Part shown: piece after piece, positions 1 through 5,278 of the stretch | How positions within the stretch are numbered: position 1 is the first letter of the stretch | Layout of the letters: every line of letters starts with the position of its first letter | Source: Balneolaceae bacterium | GTDB lineage: Bacteria; Bacteroidota; Rhodothermia; Balneolales; Balneolaceae | NCBI GenBank assembly: GCA_021767245.1 | Contig: JAASTO010000179.1 | Span: 1 to 5,278 of the forward strand | Reading direction: 5' to 3' | DNA: 5,278 nucleotides | Position numbers and translations under genes: made by a program | The notes under the pieces: model-generated | Databases searched by the model: none | What the model saw: only the letters and a program-made list of their open reading frames with translations | What the model was told of the DNA's origin: nothing

Positions 1-1038
1 CTCCAGAATTTGGAAAACCTTAAAAACCTGAAAAATATACTTCCGATGGAGATCCGAGCTGAATTTGAGCGCGAGATCGATGAAGTGATCAGGGAAATGG
101 ATCAGGAAAGTCTGGAGGTTAATTTTGACGCTGAAAGTAAAACGGTGACCATAGATCCAAAATCTATTACAAATCAACAAGGATGGACCGTAAAAAGTCC
201 GGGAATTTTTCTTTTTACACGCTCTTTTGATTCCGAAAAATACTCCAAAACGAACCTTAGCCTCCCTTTTGGATCAGTAGATGTTAATGGAGATCAGGCA
301 GGAACAAGTCATCTGTTCATTGAAGCCTCAGGACAAATTTCCACCCTCAATGATCTGCGTTCGAAGTTAGCCATGGAATCACTGACTAAGGATAAAACAG
401 CCATATTTGAATTGATCTCCAAAAATAAAGCAAAAAACGATCAGAATATTCAGATCCAAAGCAGACTTGAGATACCAAGGAATATGGATCTGGATATACA
501 GACTAAAGCCGGCCATATTGACTCAGATAATATTCAGGGAGCTCAGACCTATCTGACTAACGGTGGCCATATTTCATTGAGTAGTCTCTCCGGAACTGTA
601 AGTGCTGAAACCGGCGGCGGACACATTCAGATCAAAGAATCGGAAGGGCGGGTCACCCTTGTCTCTAAGGGAGGTAACATTAGGGTTCAAGACCTGAAAG
701 GTGATATTGATCTGAAAACCGGCGGTGGTAGTTTGCAAATTATTGATCACGAAGGCGCTGTTAATGCTTCCACCAATGGCGGAAATATTGAACTTAGGTT
801 ACCTACCTTAACTGGACCTGTAGCCGCCCAAACCGGAGCAGGTACTATTACCATATGGATATCAAAGGATTCAAATGTAACGCTTGATCTTCAAGGCAGT
901 AATGTAGAGATCGATTCTTCCTTAAATTTTCAGGGCTCTAATCAATCGGGGAATGCAATGGGATCTATTGGATCAGGGACCTATAAAATCACTGCTAAAA
1001 CCAACTACGGTACTATTTCTGTGAAGGCTATCCAATAA
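1..1038 (+). CDS. DUF4097-like beta-solenoid protein, 5' end cut by window
   Basis: The frame is open from base 1, and 345 residues are visible before the TAA at 1036-1038. The TTG at 10 and ATG at 46 are both in frame, but neither has a convincing ribosome binding site, so the start is probably upstream and any signal peptide lies outside the window. Numbering from the TTG codon as residue 1, residues 1-35 look helical and charged and begin with N-L-K/E tripeptides. A mixed region follows to about 160. Residues 165-292 are seven units of about 18 residues of the form T-x-G-G-[HN]-I, then a Gly near unit position 13. The C-terminus ends with another such strand (T-N-Y-G-T-I-S-V, 331-338). This Gly-rich rung pattern is typical of the DUF4097 'putative adhesin' family, whose biochemical role is largely unknown. 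I see no catalytic motif and no cysteine. An envelope location is inference. Family assignment is fairly sure; function is not known. Confidence 0.8.
   Translation, partial: LQNLENLKNLKNILPMEIRAEFEREIDEVIREMDQESLEVNFDAESKTVTIDPKSITNQQGWTVKSPGIFLFTRSFDSEKYSKTNLSLPFGSVDVNGDQAGTSHLFIEASGQISTLNDLRSKLAMESLTKDKTAIFELISKNKAKNDQNIQIQSRLEIPRNMDLDIQTKAGHIDSDNIQGAQTYLTNGGHISLSSLSGTVSAETGGGHIQIKESEGRVTLVSKGGNIRVQDLKGDIDLKTGGGSLQIIDHEGAVNASTNGGNIELRLPTLTGPVAAQTGAGTITIWISKDSNVTLDLQGSNVEIDSSLNFQGSNQSGNAMGSIGSGTYKITAKTNYGTISVKAIQ
502..885 (+). repeat. Seven tandem ~18-residue (54 bp) beta-solenoid units in the DUF4097-like protein
   Basis: The translated units start at bases 502, 556, 610, 664, 718, 772 and 832. 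Six are exactly 18 residues and the sixth is 20. Shared positions are T/S at 1, G at 3-4 (A in units 1 and 7), H/N and I at 5-6, a hydrophobic residue at 8, G at 13 and V/I near 15. Units 2-5 are the most regular. The repeat is clear in protein but the DNA has diverged (no long identical blocks), so it is an old structural repeat rather than a recent tandem duplication. Confidence 0.8.
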
Positions 1039-1050
1039 AGTTTGTGAACC

Positions 1051-1082
1051 TTGTCATAACCGAAAAGAATAAACTATCTTTG
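1051..1082 (+). promoter_or_regulatory. Bacteroidetes-type promoter candidate for mnmD
   Basis: TATCTTTG at 1075-1082 matches the -7 consensus TAnnTTTG exactly. A TTG at 1051-1053 lies 21 bases upstream, in the range expected for the -33 element. Transcription would start near 1088-1090, leaving a leader of about 22 bases before the ATG at 1111. The position, just after the stop of the previous gene and just before mnmD, is what a promoter for mnmD should have. The consensus is established for Bacteroides and Flavobacterium; its use here is inferred. Confidence 0.5.
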
Positions 1083-1093
1083 GTGGAAACCAA
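1080..1093 (+). repeat. Small inverted repeat overlapping the mnmD promoter
   Basis: TTGGT at 1080-1084 and ACCAA at 1089-1093 are perfect inverted repeats separated by GGAA. As RNA this would be a 5-bp stem with a GNRA-type loop. However, it overlaps the -7 element and predicted start site, so it would not be fully transcribed from that promoter. An operator-like role or chance are equally possible, since short palindromes of this size are common. Confidence 0.25.
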
Positions 1094-1110
1094 TACGTTT
1101 GTACATCAAG

Positions 1111-1878
1111 ATGAGCCAGCATATTCATACCACCAAAGACGGATCCTCTACCCTATTTTCCGAGAAATTTGATCAGTATTACCATAACCCCAATGGGGCA
1201 GCTTCTGAAAGCCTGTACGTGTTTTTTGAGCAATCGGGTTTATTCAAGTCATTAGAAAAAGCGGACTCACTTACTGTGTTAGAGATTGGCTTCGGAACCG
1301 GTTTGAACTTTCTCTTGCTCGCTGAACATTTGAAACAAAATCACATCCTAACATCTGTTGATTTCTACTCCGTTGAAGCTTTTCCCATCGGCAAGGAGAC
1401 CGCTTCAGGCATAAATTTCACTGATCATATATCGGATCCTGAAATTACAGATTCCCTGCCTCAGATCTTTGATTCACTCAAACCCGGAATGAATACATTC
1501 CAACCCTTCGAGCATCTGGAGCTAACTCTCCATTTGTTCAACGGCTTTTTTGAAGAATTTAACCCTTCCAATCTTACAGTCGATTTTATTTTCCATGATG
1601 CTTTCTCTCCCGAGGTGAATGCTGAACTTTGGAAAGATGAAACGTTCAGTAAATTGGCTGGTTATTCCCACGAAAATACGATCCTGACCACTTACTGTGC
1701 AGCCTCTAAAGCCAGAGCTGCTATGTGTGTGGCCGGTTGGTATGTGGCTAAAGCGAGAGGGGCGCTTGGAAAAAGAGAGATGACGATCGCTTCAAGATCA
1801 GAAAAGAAACTAAAAGATTTTAAGAGACTGAATGAAAGCAGGCTGAGTGAACGATACCTGAAAGGAGATTTCGATTAG
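1111..1878 (+). CDS. mnmD: tRNA 5-aminomethyl-(2-thio)uridine-34 methyltransferase, stand-alone MnmD
   Basis: A cytoplasmic SAM-dependent methyltransferase expected to convert nm5(s2)U to mnm5(s2)U at the wobble position of certain tRNAs, the last step of that modification. The 255-residue protein has the family N-terminus (T-x-D-G-S-x-T-L at 8-15, then Y-H near 24-25), the SAM-binding loop E-I-G-F-G-T-G-L-N at 58-66, the acidic S-V-E-A motif at 87-90, H-D-A-F-S-P at 162-167 and the C-terminal G-K-R-E-M motif at 220-224. It equals only the methyltransferase half of E. coli MnmC; the FAD oxidoreductase half is absent and no room for it exists nearby. I chose ATG 1111 over the in-frame TTG at 1099 because family homology begins there and a promoter candidate lies just upstream. 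The ribosome binding site is weak, as is common in Bacteroidetes. Its stop abuts the stop of the convergent yihA. Confidence 0.88.
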   Translation: MSQHIHTTKDGSSTLFSEKFDQYYHNPNGAASESLYVFFEQSGLFKSLEKADSLTVLEIGFGTGLNFLLLAEHLKQNHILTSVDFYSVEAFPIGKETASGINFTDHISDPEITDSLPQIFDSLKPGMNTFQPFEHLELTLHLFNGFFEEFNPSNLTVDFIFHDAFSPEVNAELWKDETFSKLAGYSHENTILTTYCAASKARAAMCVAGWYVAKARGALGKREMTIASRSEKKLKDFKRLNESRLSERYLKGDFD

Positions 1879-2472
1879 TTAGTCTGCAATCACAAATTCT
1901 TTGATCAGAGACTTGATCTCATCGATACCATCCCTTGAGCTTGCTGAATATGGAAGTATTGGAACCTCGATATTCATTTCCTTCATAATTCGTCGAACCT
2001 TTGCCTTAGATTGATTGACCTTATTTTTGGACAATTTATCCGCTTTCGATAAGACCACTGCAAATGGTTTTTCATTCATCCCCATCCAGTAAAAGAAATC
2101 CTCATCCAGCTGGCTTGGTTCATGGCGTACATCCACAACATGAAGGATCAATTTCAGGGAGTCCCGGTCCAACAAATAATCCCGGATATTCTTACCCCAA
2201 CGCTCTCGTTCTTTTTTGGGAACTTTAGCGTATCCATATCCCGGCAGATCCACAAAAAAACAAGCATCTCCAACCTGATAATAGTTCATTTGCTGGGTCT
2301 TACCCGGTACATTCGAGGTTCTGGCAATATTCTTTTTGTTCAGCAAAGCGTTGATCAATGAAGACTTTCCAACATTCGATCTTCCCGCAAAACAAACTTC
2401 AGGCAAACCTGCCGGTGGACATTCTTCTAATTTGGTAGCACTGGTAATAAATTTTGCCTGTTTATTGAACAT
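1879..2472 (-). CDS. yihA: Ribosome biogenesis GTP-binding protein YihA/YsxC (EngB)
   Basis: A Ras-like TRAFAC GTPase; the family acts in late assembly of the 50S ribosomal subunit and is essential in several bacteria. The 197-residue length is typical. Visible motifs are G1 G-R-S-N-V-G-K-S at 30-37, the G2 threonine at T59 within P-G-K-T-Q (56-60), G3 D-L-P-G-Y-G-Y-A at 75-82, G4 S-K-A-D at 142-145 and G5 S-A-S-S at 176-179. The P-G-K-T-Q and D-L-P-G-Y-G-Y-A signatures separate it from Era and EngA. G4 has S where many members have T, a mild change that should not abolish guanine recognition. The ATG shares its A with the TGA of purF upstream, and no ribosome binding site precedes it, so translation is probably coupled to purF. 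The TAA at 1881-1879 directly touches the mnmD stop, leaving no separate terminator region. Confidence 0.95.
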   Translation of the reverse strand: MFNKQAKFITSATKLEECPPAGLPEVCFAGRSNVGKSSLINALLNKKNIARTSNVPGKTQQMNYYQVGDACFFVDLPGYGYAKVPKKERERWGKNIRDYLLDRDSLKLILHVVDVRHEPSQLDEDFFYWMGMNEKPFAVVLSKADKLSKNKVNQSKAKVRRIMKEMNIEVPILPYSASSRDGIDEIKSLIKEFVIAD

Positions 2473-2474
2473 CA
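2470..2474 (-). promoter_or_regulatory. TGATG stop/start overlap between purF and yihA
   Basis: On the minus strand the purF stop TGA (2474-2472) and the yihA start ATG (2472-2470) share one base. The 15-20 bases upstream, inside the end of purF, show no GGAG-like element. Reinitiation by ribosomes finishing purF is the likely way yihA is translated. Confidence 0.75.
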
Positions 2475-3974
2475 GATAAGTTCGTTAGCCTCTTTTTCTA
2501 CCCCAAAATTGACCGGAACAGGATAATTCCCGGTAAAACAAGCCGTACAGTACTCATGGTCAGATGGATTGGCTTCCTTAACTGCATTCACTAAACCCTC
2601 TGCCGACAAATATCTGAGGCTGTCAACCCCGATCTCTTTAGCCATTTTTTCGATGTCTCTGTCAAATTTATTGGCGATCAGTTCGTCCGGACTGGGGAAA
2701 TCCATTCCATAGTAGCATGGACTAATGATCGGCGGAGAACTTACCAGAAAATGAACTTCAGAAGGATTGCACTCCCTGATCATATCCACCAGATAGCGCG
2801 AAGTGGTTCCCCGCACTATAGAATCATCCACAATGATGATCGGCCGGCCTTCAATAACCCCACGCACCGGATTGAACTTGGTTCTTACCTTTTGCTCCCT
2901 GGATTTTTGTCCGGGGGAAATAAAAGTTCGTCCAACATAATGATTTCGAATCAACCCCATATCGTATCTGCAATCGTAGCCTAATTTCTGGCTTTCAGAC
3001 GCATAACCTAGAGCTGCCGTATTACTTGAATCGGGAACAGAGAAGACGACAGGTTGTTTACCGGATTTGTCATTTTTCACAACTTCATCCAACGGATGTT
3101 CTGAAGCTAATTTCTTTCCAAGATTTCTTCTGATCTTATCTACCATTTCCCCAAAGATCATACTATCAGGGCGTGAAAAATAAACATACTCAAAAATACA
3201 CTGACTGGTACTCGTCCCTTTTGAAGGTGGAATGAAAAACGATTTAGGCTCTCCAGTTTCATGAGCTTCTTTGTCGATGACCACAACCTCGCCGGGTTTT
3301 ACATCCCTGACATACTCTGCATTATTGATATCAAAAGCACAGGTTTCACTGGCTACACAAAAGGATCCATCCACTTTACCCAAAGCAAGGGGTCTGAATC
3401 CATTTGGGTCTCGTACAGCGATCAGTTTATCATCTGTAAGGATAACAAGACAGTAAGCGCCTTCGATCTGCCTCAAAGCATCCATGATCTGATCCATCTG
3501 GTCTTCATACAAACTGTGGGAGATCAAATGAAGGATCAGTTCCGTATCAGACGTGCTTTGAAATAAAACTCCCTCTTTTCTGAATCGCTCTCTGATCTGC
3601 TTGGCATTCGAAAGGTTACCGTTATGCCCTATGGCTAGATTCCCATTCCTATAATGAACACGAAACGGCTGAATATTTGCTGGGTTCTTTGAAGAACCGG
3701 AGGTCGAATACCGGTTGTGCCCGATCGCGTTATTCCCCTTCAGGATCTTATTGAACACCTTAGATTTGTTAAAGACGTTAAGCACTAACCCAAAATCTTT
3801 GTAGGCTGGCATAGCCGGACGGTTCTTTTCTTCGTCAAAATATGAGGTCACAATTCCGGCTGACTCCTGACCCCTGTGCTGGAGAGCGTGCAGTCCATAA
3901 TAGGTGTGAACCGCTGCATCGGGGTGATTATAGATACCGTATATTCCACAATATTCGCGAGGTTTATCGCTCAT
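2472..3974 (-). CDS. purF: Amidophosphoribosyltransferase (glutamine PRPP amidotransferase), Fe-S type
   Basis: The first committed enzyme of de novo purine synthesis: PRPP plus glutamine gives 5-phosphoribosylamine, in the cytoplasm. The protein has 500 residues. The N-terminal Ntn glutaminase domain has C9 as the expected nucleophile in C-G-I-Y-G-I (9-14), plus L-Q-H-R-G-Q-E-S (31-38), G-H-N-G-N (116-120) and S-T-S-D-T-E (140-145). C9 implies removal of an 8-residue propeptide, as in the Bacillus subtilis class. The C-terminal phosphoribosyltransferase domain has the PRPP loop V-D-D-S-I-V-R-G-T-T at 382-391. C259, C420, C476 and C479 match the four 4Fe-4S cluster ligands of that class, which E. 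coli PurF lacks. ATG 3974 is chosen over the in-frame TTG at 3980 because GGAG at 3986-3983 sits 8 bases before the ATG but only 2 before the TTG. It is first in an operon with yihA. Purine-nucleotide feedback inhibition is known for the family. Confidence 0.97.
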   Translation of the reverse strand: MSDKPREYCGIYGIYNHPDAAVHTYYGLHALQHRGQESAGIVTSYFDEEKNRPAMPAYKDFGLVLNVFNKSKVFNKILKGNNAIGHNRYSTSGSSKNPANIQPFRVHYRNGNLAIGHNGNLSNAKQIRERFRKEGVLFQSTSDTELILHLISHSLYEDQMDQIMDALRQIEGAYCLVILTDDKLIAVRDPNGFRPLALGKVDGSFCVASETCAFDINNAEYVRDVKPGEVVVIDKEAHETGEPKSFFIPPSKGTSTSQCIFEYVYFSRPDSMIFGEMVDKIRRNLGKKLASEHPLDEVVKNDKSGKQPVVFSVPDSSNTAALGYASESQKLGYDCRYDMGLIRNHYVGRTFISPGQKSREQKVRTKFNPVRGVIEGRPIIIVDDSIVRGTTSRYLVDMIRECNPSEVHFLVSSPPIISPCYYGMDFPSPDELIANKFDRDIEKMAKEIGVDSLRYLSAEGLVNAVKEANPSDHEYCTACFTGNYPVPVNFGVEKEANELI

Positions 3975-3982
3975 ATTCAAAG

Positions 3983-3986
3983 CTCC
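3983..3986 (-). promoter_or_regulatory. Ribosome binding site of purF (GGAG)
   Basis: GGAG on the minus strand ends 8 bases before the ATG at 3974, an ideal spacing. It would be too close to the TTG at 3980, so it decides the start. It is the clearest Shine-Dalgarno element in the window. Confidence 0.7.
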
Positions 3987-4012
3987 AAAAAATAGTGAGG
4001 GTTAATGATCCG

Positions 4013-4020
4013 TAAATATA
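4013..4020 (-). promoter_or_regulatory. Weak -7 element candidate for purF-yihA
   Basis: The 118-base gap 3975-4092 contains TATATTTA (4020-4013, minus strand), which matches TAnnTTTG at all fixed positions but the last. No TTG or TTTG lies at the expected distance (about 4040). If used, transcription would start near 4006, giving a leader of about 30 bases. That is too short for a purine riboswitch, and none is visible. Otherwise the gap is AT-rich with no clear terminator for the kinase upstream, so read-through from that gene remains possible. Confidence 0.3.
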
Positions 4021-4092
4021 AGAAATGATGGGACTATTCTGGAATGAGATAAGAAACAAGTTTTCTACAGGTTATTAACACATCAAATTATT

Positions 4093-5278
4093 TCAAGCCT
4101 TCGGGATCTCAACCATAAAGGTAGTACCTTCTCCAACCTCACTTTCAAACGAGATCTTACCATGCATTCTTTCTACAAAATCTTTACTGAGGCTCAACCC
4201 TAAGCCTGACCCTTTTTCATTTTGAGTCCCTTTTCGAGTCCAGTTTGTATTTTCGAAGATCTTATCTCGGGCATCCTCAGGAATGCCTATGCCGGTATCT
4301 TTGATCTTTATGATCACATGGTCTGATGTTTCTTCTGATGAAACCCGGATATTATCACCCGGTTCGGTAAATTTGATGGCATTAGAAATTAGGTTCCTGA
4401 TCACTAGTGAAAGTGCATTGTAATCAGCCTTGGCCTTGGATCCATTCATGCCATCTGCTGTCAGATCTACTTTTTTCTTATCAGCAACAAATTTTTGGGA
4501 ATGAATGACATCCTCTAACAGATCAGAAACTATTATCGGTTTCAGGTTCACCTCTACGCCGGATAATTGTTCTTTTGCCCACACAAGCAGGTCTTCCATT
4601 ACATTCGAATTTTCCTGCATAGACGCTTCAAGTTCAGGAATCATTTCCTGAATCTCTTCCAATGAAAGAAGGTCATTTTTTATCAGGCTTAACATGCCTT
4701 GCATTGACATGAGTGGAGATCTTAAATCATGTGAAATGATAGCAAACAATTTATCTTTTGCCTTATTTAGCTCCTCAAGTTCTTTGTTCTGTTCCTTTAA
4801 CTGAGCGTATATAATTTCTTTTTCGCGCGAGGATTTCTTCATTTGGTAGAGGAGGAAAGAGACCAATATGATCACCAGAACGGTTATCAAAATGAGTATG
4901 GAACGGTTGCGCAGCTGTTCTTCCTGTCTGATCTGTTTTTCCTTTAGTAAACTATTGATCTCGTTTTGCCTTTCCAGCTCCAGGTAATTTTGGGCATTGG
5001 CCAACGCTTCTGATCGTTCTTCTTTGTTTACGCTGTCGGCTAATGTTGAGTATTGAAGCAGTTGATCATAAGCCTCCTGGTACCTGTTATCTTTGGCATA
5101 CACCTCATGCAAAGCTTTAGCTACTTCCAACCTGTAAACGGAATTGATCGCATCTTCCGCAATGGAGGCTGCATACGTCAGATATTCAATAGCCTCTTCA
5201 TACCGTTGCTGTTCAGCGTACATTTTACCGATAACAAAGTTATTGTAGTAAATACCATCAGTAATACCCTGATCTTCA
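4093..5278 (-). CDS. TPR-containing sensor histidine kinase, 5' end cut by window
   Basis: The kinase half of a two-component system, probably anchored in the inner membrane. The frame is open to base 5278, and the 18 residues before the ATG at 5223 continue a TPR, so the real start is outside the window. Numbering from that Met, two TPR-like helical pairs cover about -8 to 24 and 32 to 65. A charged coiled coil follows (70-107), then one hydrophobic membrane segment (about 109-126) and a second coiled coil (131-158). The HisKA domain has I-S-H-D-L-R-S-P with phospho-acceptor H165 (4731-4729). HATPase_c has an N box around N277/N281, G1 D-T-G-I-G-I (309-314) and G2 G-S-G-L-G-L-S-L (338-345), all intact. 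No receiver domain is attached and no response regulator is in the window. TPRs before a single TM are a common Bacteroidetes layout, with the TPRs probably periplasmic as sensor or interaction module. The ligand is unknown. Confidence 0.9.
   Translation of the reverse strand, partial: EDQGITDGIYYNNFVIGKMYAEQQRYEEAIEYLTYAASIAEDAINSVYRLEVAKALHEVYAKDNRYQEAYDQLLQYSTLADSVNKEERSEALANAQNYLELERQNEINSLLKEKQIRQEEQLRNRSILILITVLVIILVSFLLYQMKKSSREKEIIYAQLKEQNKELEELNKAKDKLFAIISHDLRSPLMSMQGMLSLIKNDLLSLEEIQEMIPELEASMQENSNVMEDLLVWAKEQLSGVEVNLKPIIVSDLLEDVIHSQKFVADKKKVDLTADGMNGSKAKADYNALSLVIRNLISNAIKFTEPGDNIRVSSEETSDHVIIKIKDTGIGIPEDARDKIFENTNWTRKGTQNEKGSGLGLSLSKDFVERMHGKISFESEVGEGTTFMVEIPKA

Noticed and set aside
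10..12. TTG at 10 as the real start of the DUF4097-like gene
   Set aside because: The frame is open through base 1 and continues the N-L-K/E pattern upstream of the TTG; too little sequence is visible for a ribosome binding site.
1099..1101. TTG start four codons upstream of the mnmD ATG
   Set aside because: A nearby ATG at 1111 coincides with the beginning of family-like sequence, and the TTG would lie very close to the predicted transcription start.
1896..1918. GATCA/TGATC inverted repeat near the end of yihA as a terminator
   Set aside because: It lies inside coding sequence, has a 5-bp stem and no U-tract, and is explained by the general excess of GATC.
2122..3566. Plus-strand open frames of 61-101 codons inside yihA and purF (2122-2361, 2751-2984, 3261-3566, 3271-3456)
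   Set aside because: They lie antisense to well-conserved genes, resemble no family I know and have no supporting start signals; they are shadows of the real coding strands.
4052..4066. AGAAA/TTTCT hairpin after the histidine kinase as an intrinsic terminator
   Set aside because: The stem is short, AT-rich and has no following U-tract; it does not meet the usual terminator pattern.
3975..4092. Purine riboswitch or PUR-box-like operator upstream of purF
   Set aside because: The gap is AT-rich with no three-way-junction pattern, and from the only promoter candidate the leader would be about 30 bases; no recognisable operator was seen.
5221..5223. ATG at 5223 as the true start of the histidine kinase
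   Set aside because: It falls inside a TPR helix whose first half is encoded between 5224 and 5277 in the same open frame.

Overview
The window looks like ordinary chromosome from a Bacteroidota/Balneolota-type bacterium. GC is moderate (low-to-mid 40s % by eye). One promoter matches the Bacteroidetes-type -7 element TAnnTTTG exactly. The gene set also fits that group: a DUF4097-type beta-solenoid protein, a stand-alone MnmD, an iron-sulfur PurF and a TPR-coupled sensor kinase. I cannot fix the genus from the sequence alone.

Layout, left to right. (1) At 1-1038 (+) lies the 3' part of a DUF4097-like protein of unknown function. Its frame is open to the left edge, so its true start is outside the window. 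It contains seven tandem units of about 18 residues. (2) A 72-base gap follows, carrying a good promoter candidate for the next gene. (3) mnmD at 1111-1878 (+) encodes the tRNA wobble-uridine methyltransferase. (4) Converging on it with no base between the two stop codons is yihA/ysxC (1879-2472, -), an essential-type ribosome-assembly GTPase. (5) purF (2472-3974, -), the first enzyme of de novo purine synthesis, overlaps the yihA start by one base, so purF-yihA is a compact operon. (6) A 118-base gap holds the purF ribosome binding site and a weak promoter candidate. (7) At 4093-5278 (-) lies the 3' part of a TPR, single-TM histidine kinase that runs off the right edge.

The genes do not form one dedicated pathway. 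Three are growth housekeeping functions (purine supply, 50S assembly, tRNA modification) and two are envelope or signalling proteins truncated by the window edges. I see no mobile element, CRISPR array, RNA gene or defence system. No stretch longer than 118 bases lacks a gene. The most notable signals are a roughly three-fold excess of the tetramer GATC across the whole window, the abutting mnmD/yihA stop codons, the purF-yihA start/stop overlap, and the regular 18-residue repeat in the first gene. I found no convincing previously undescribed system.
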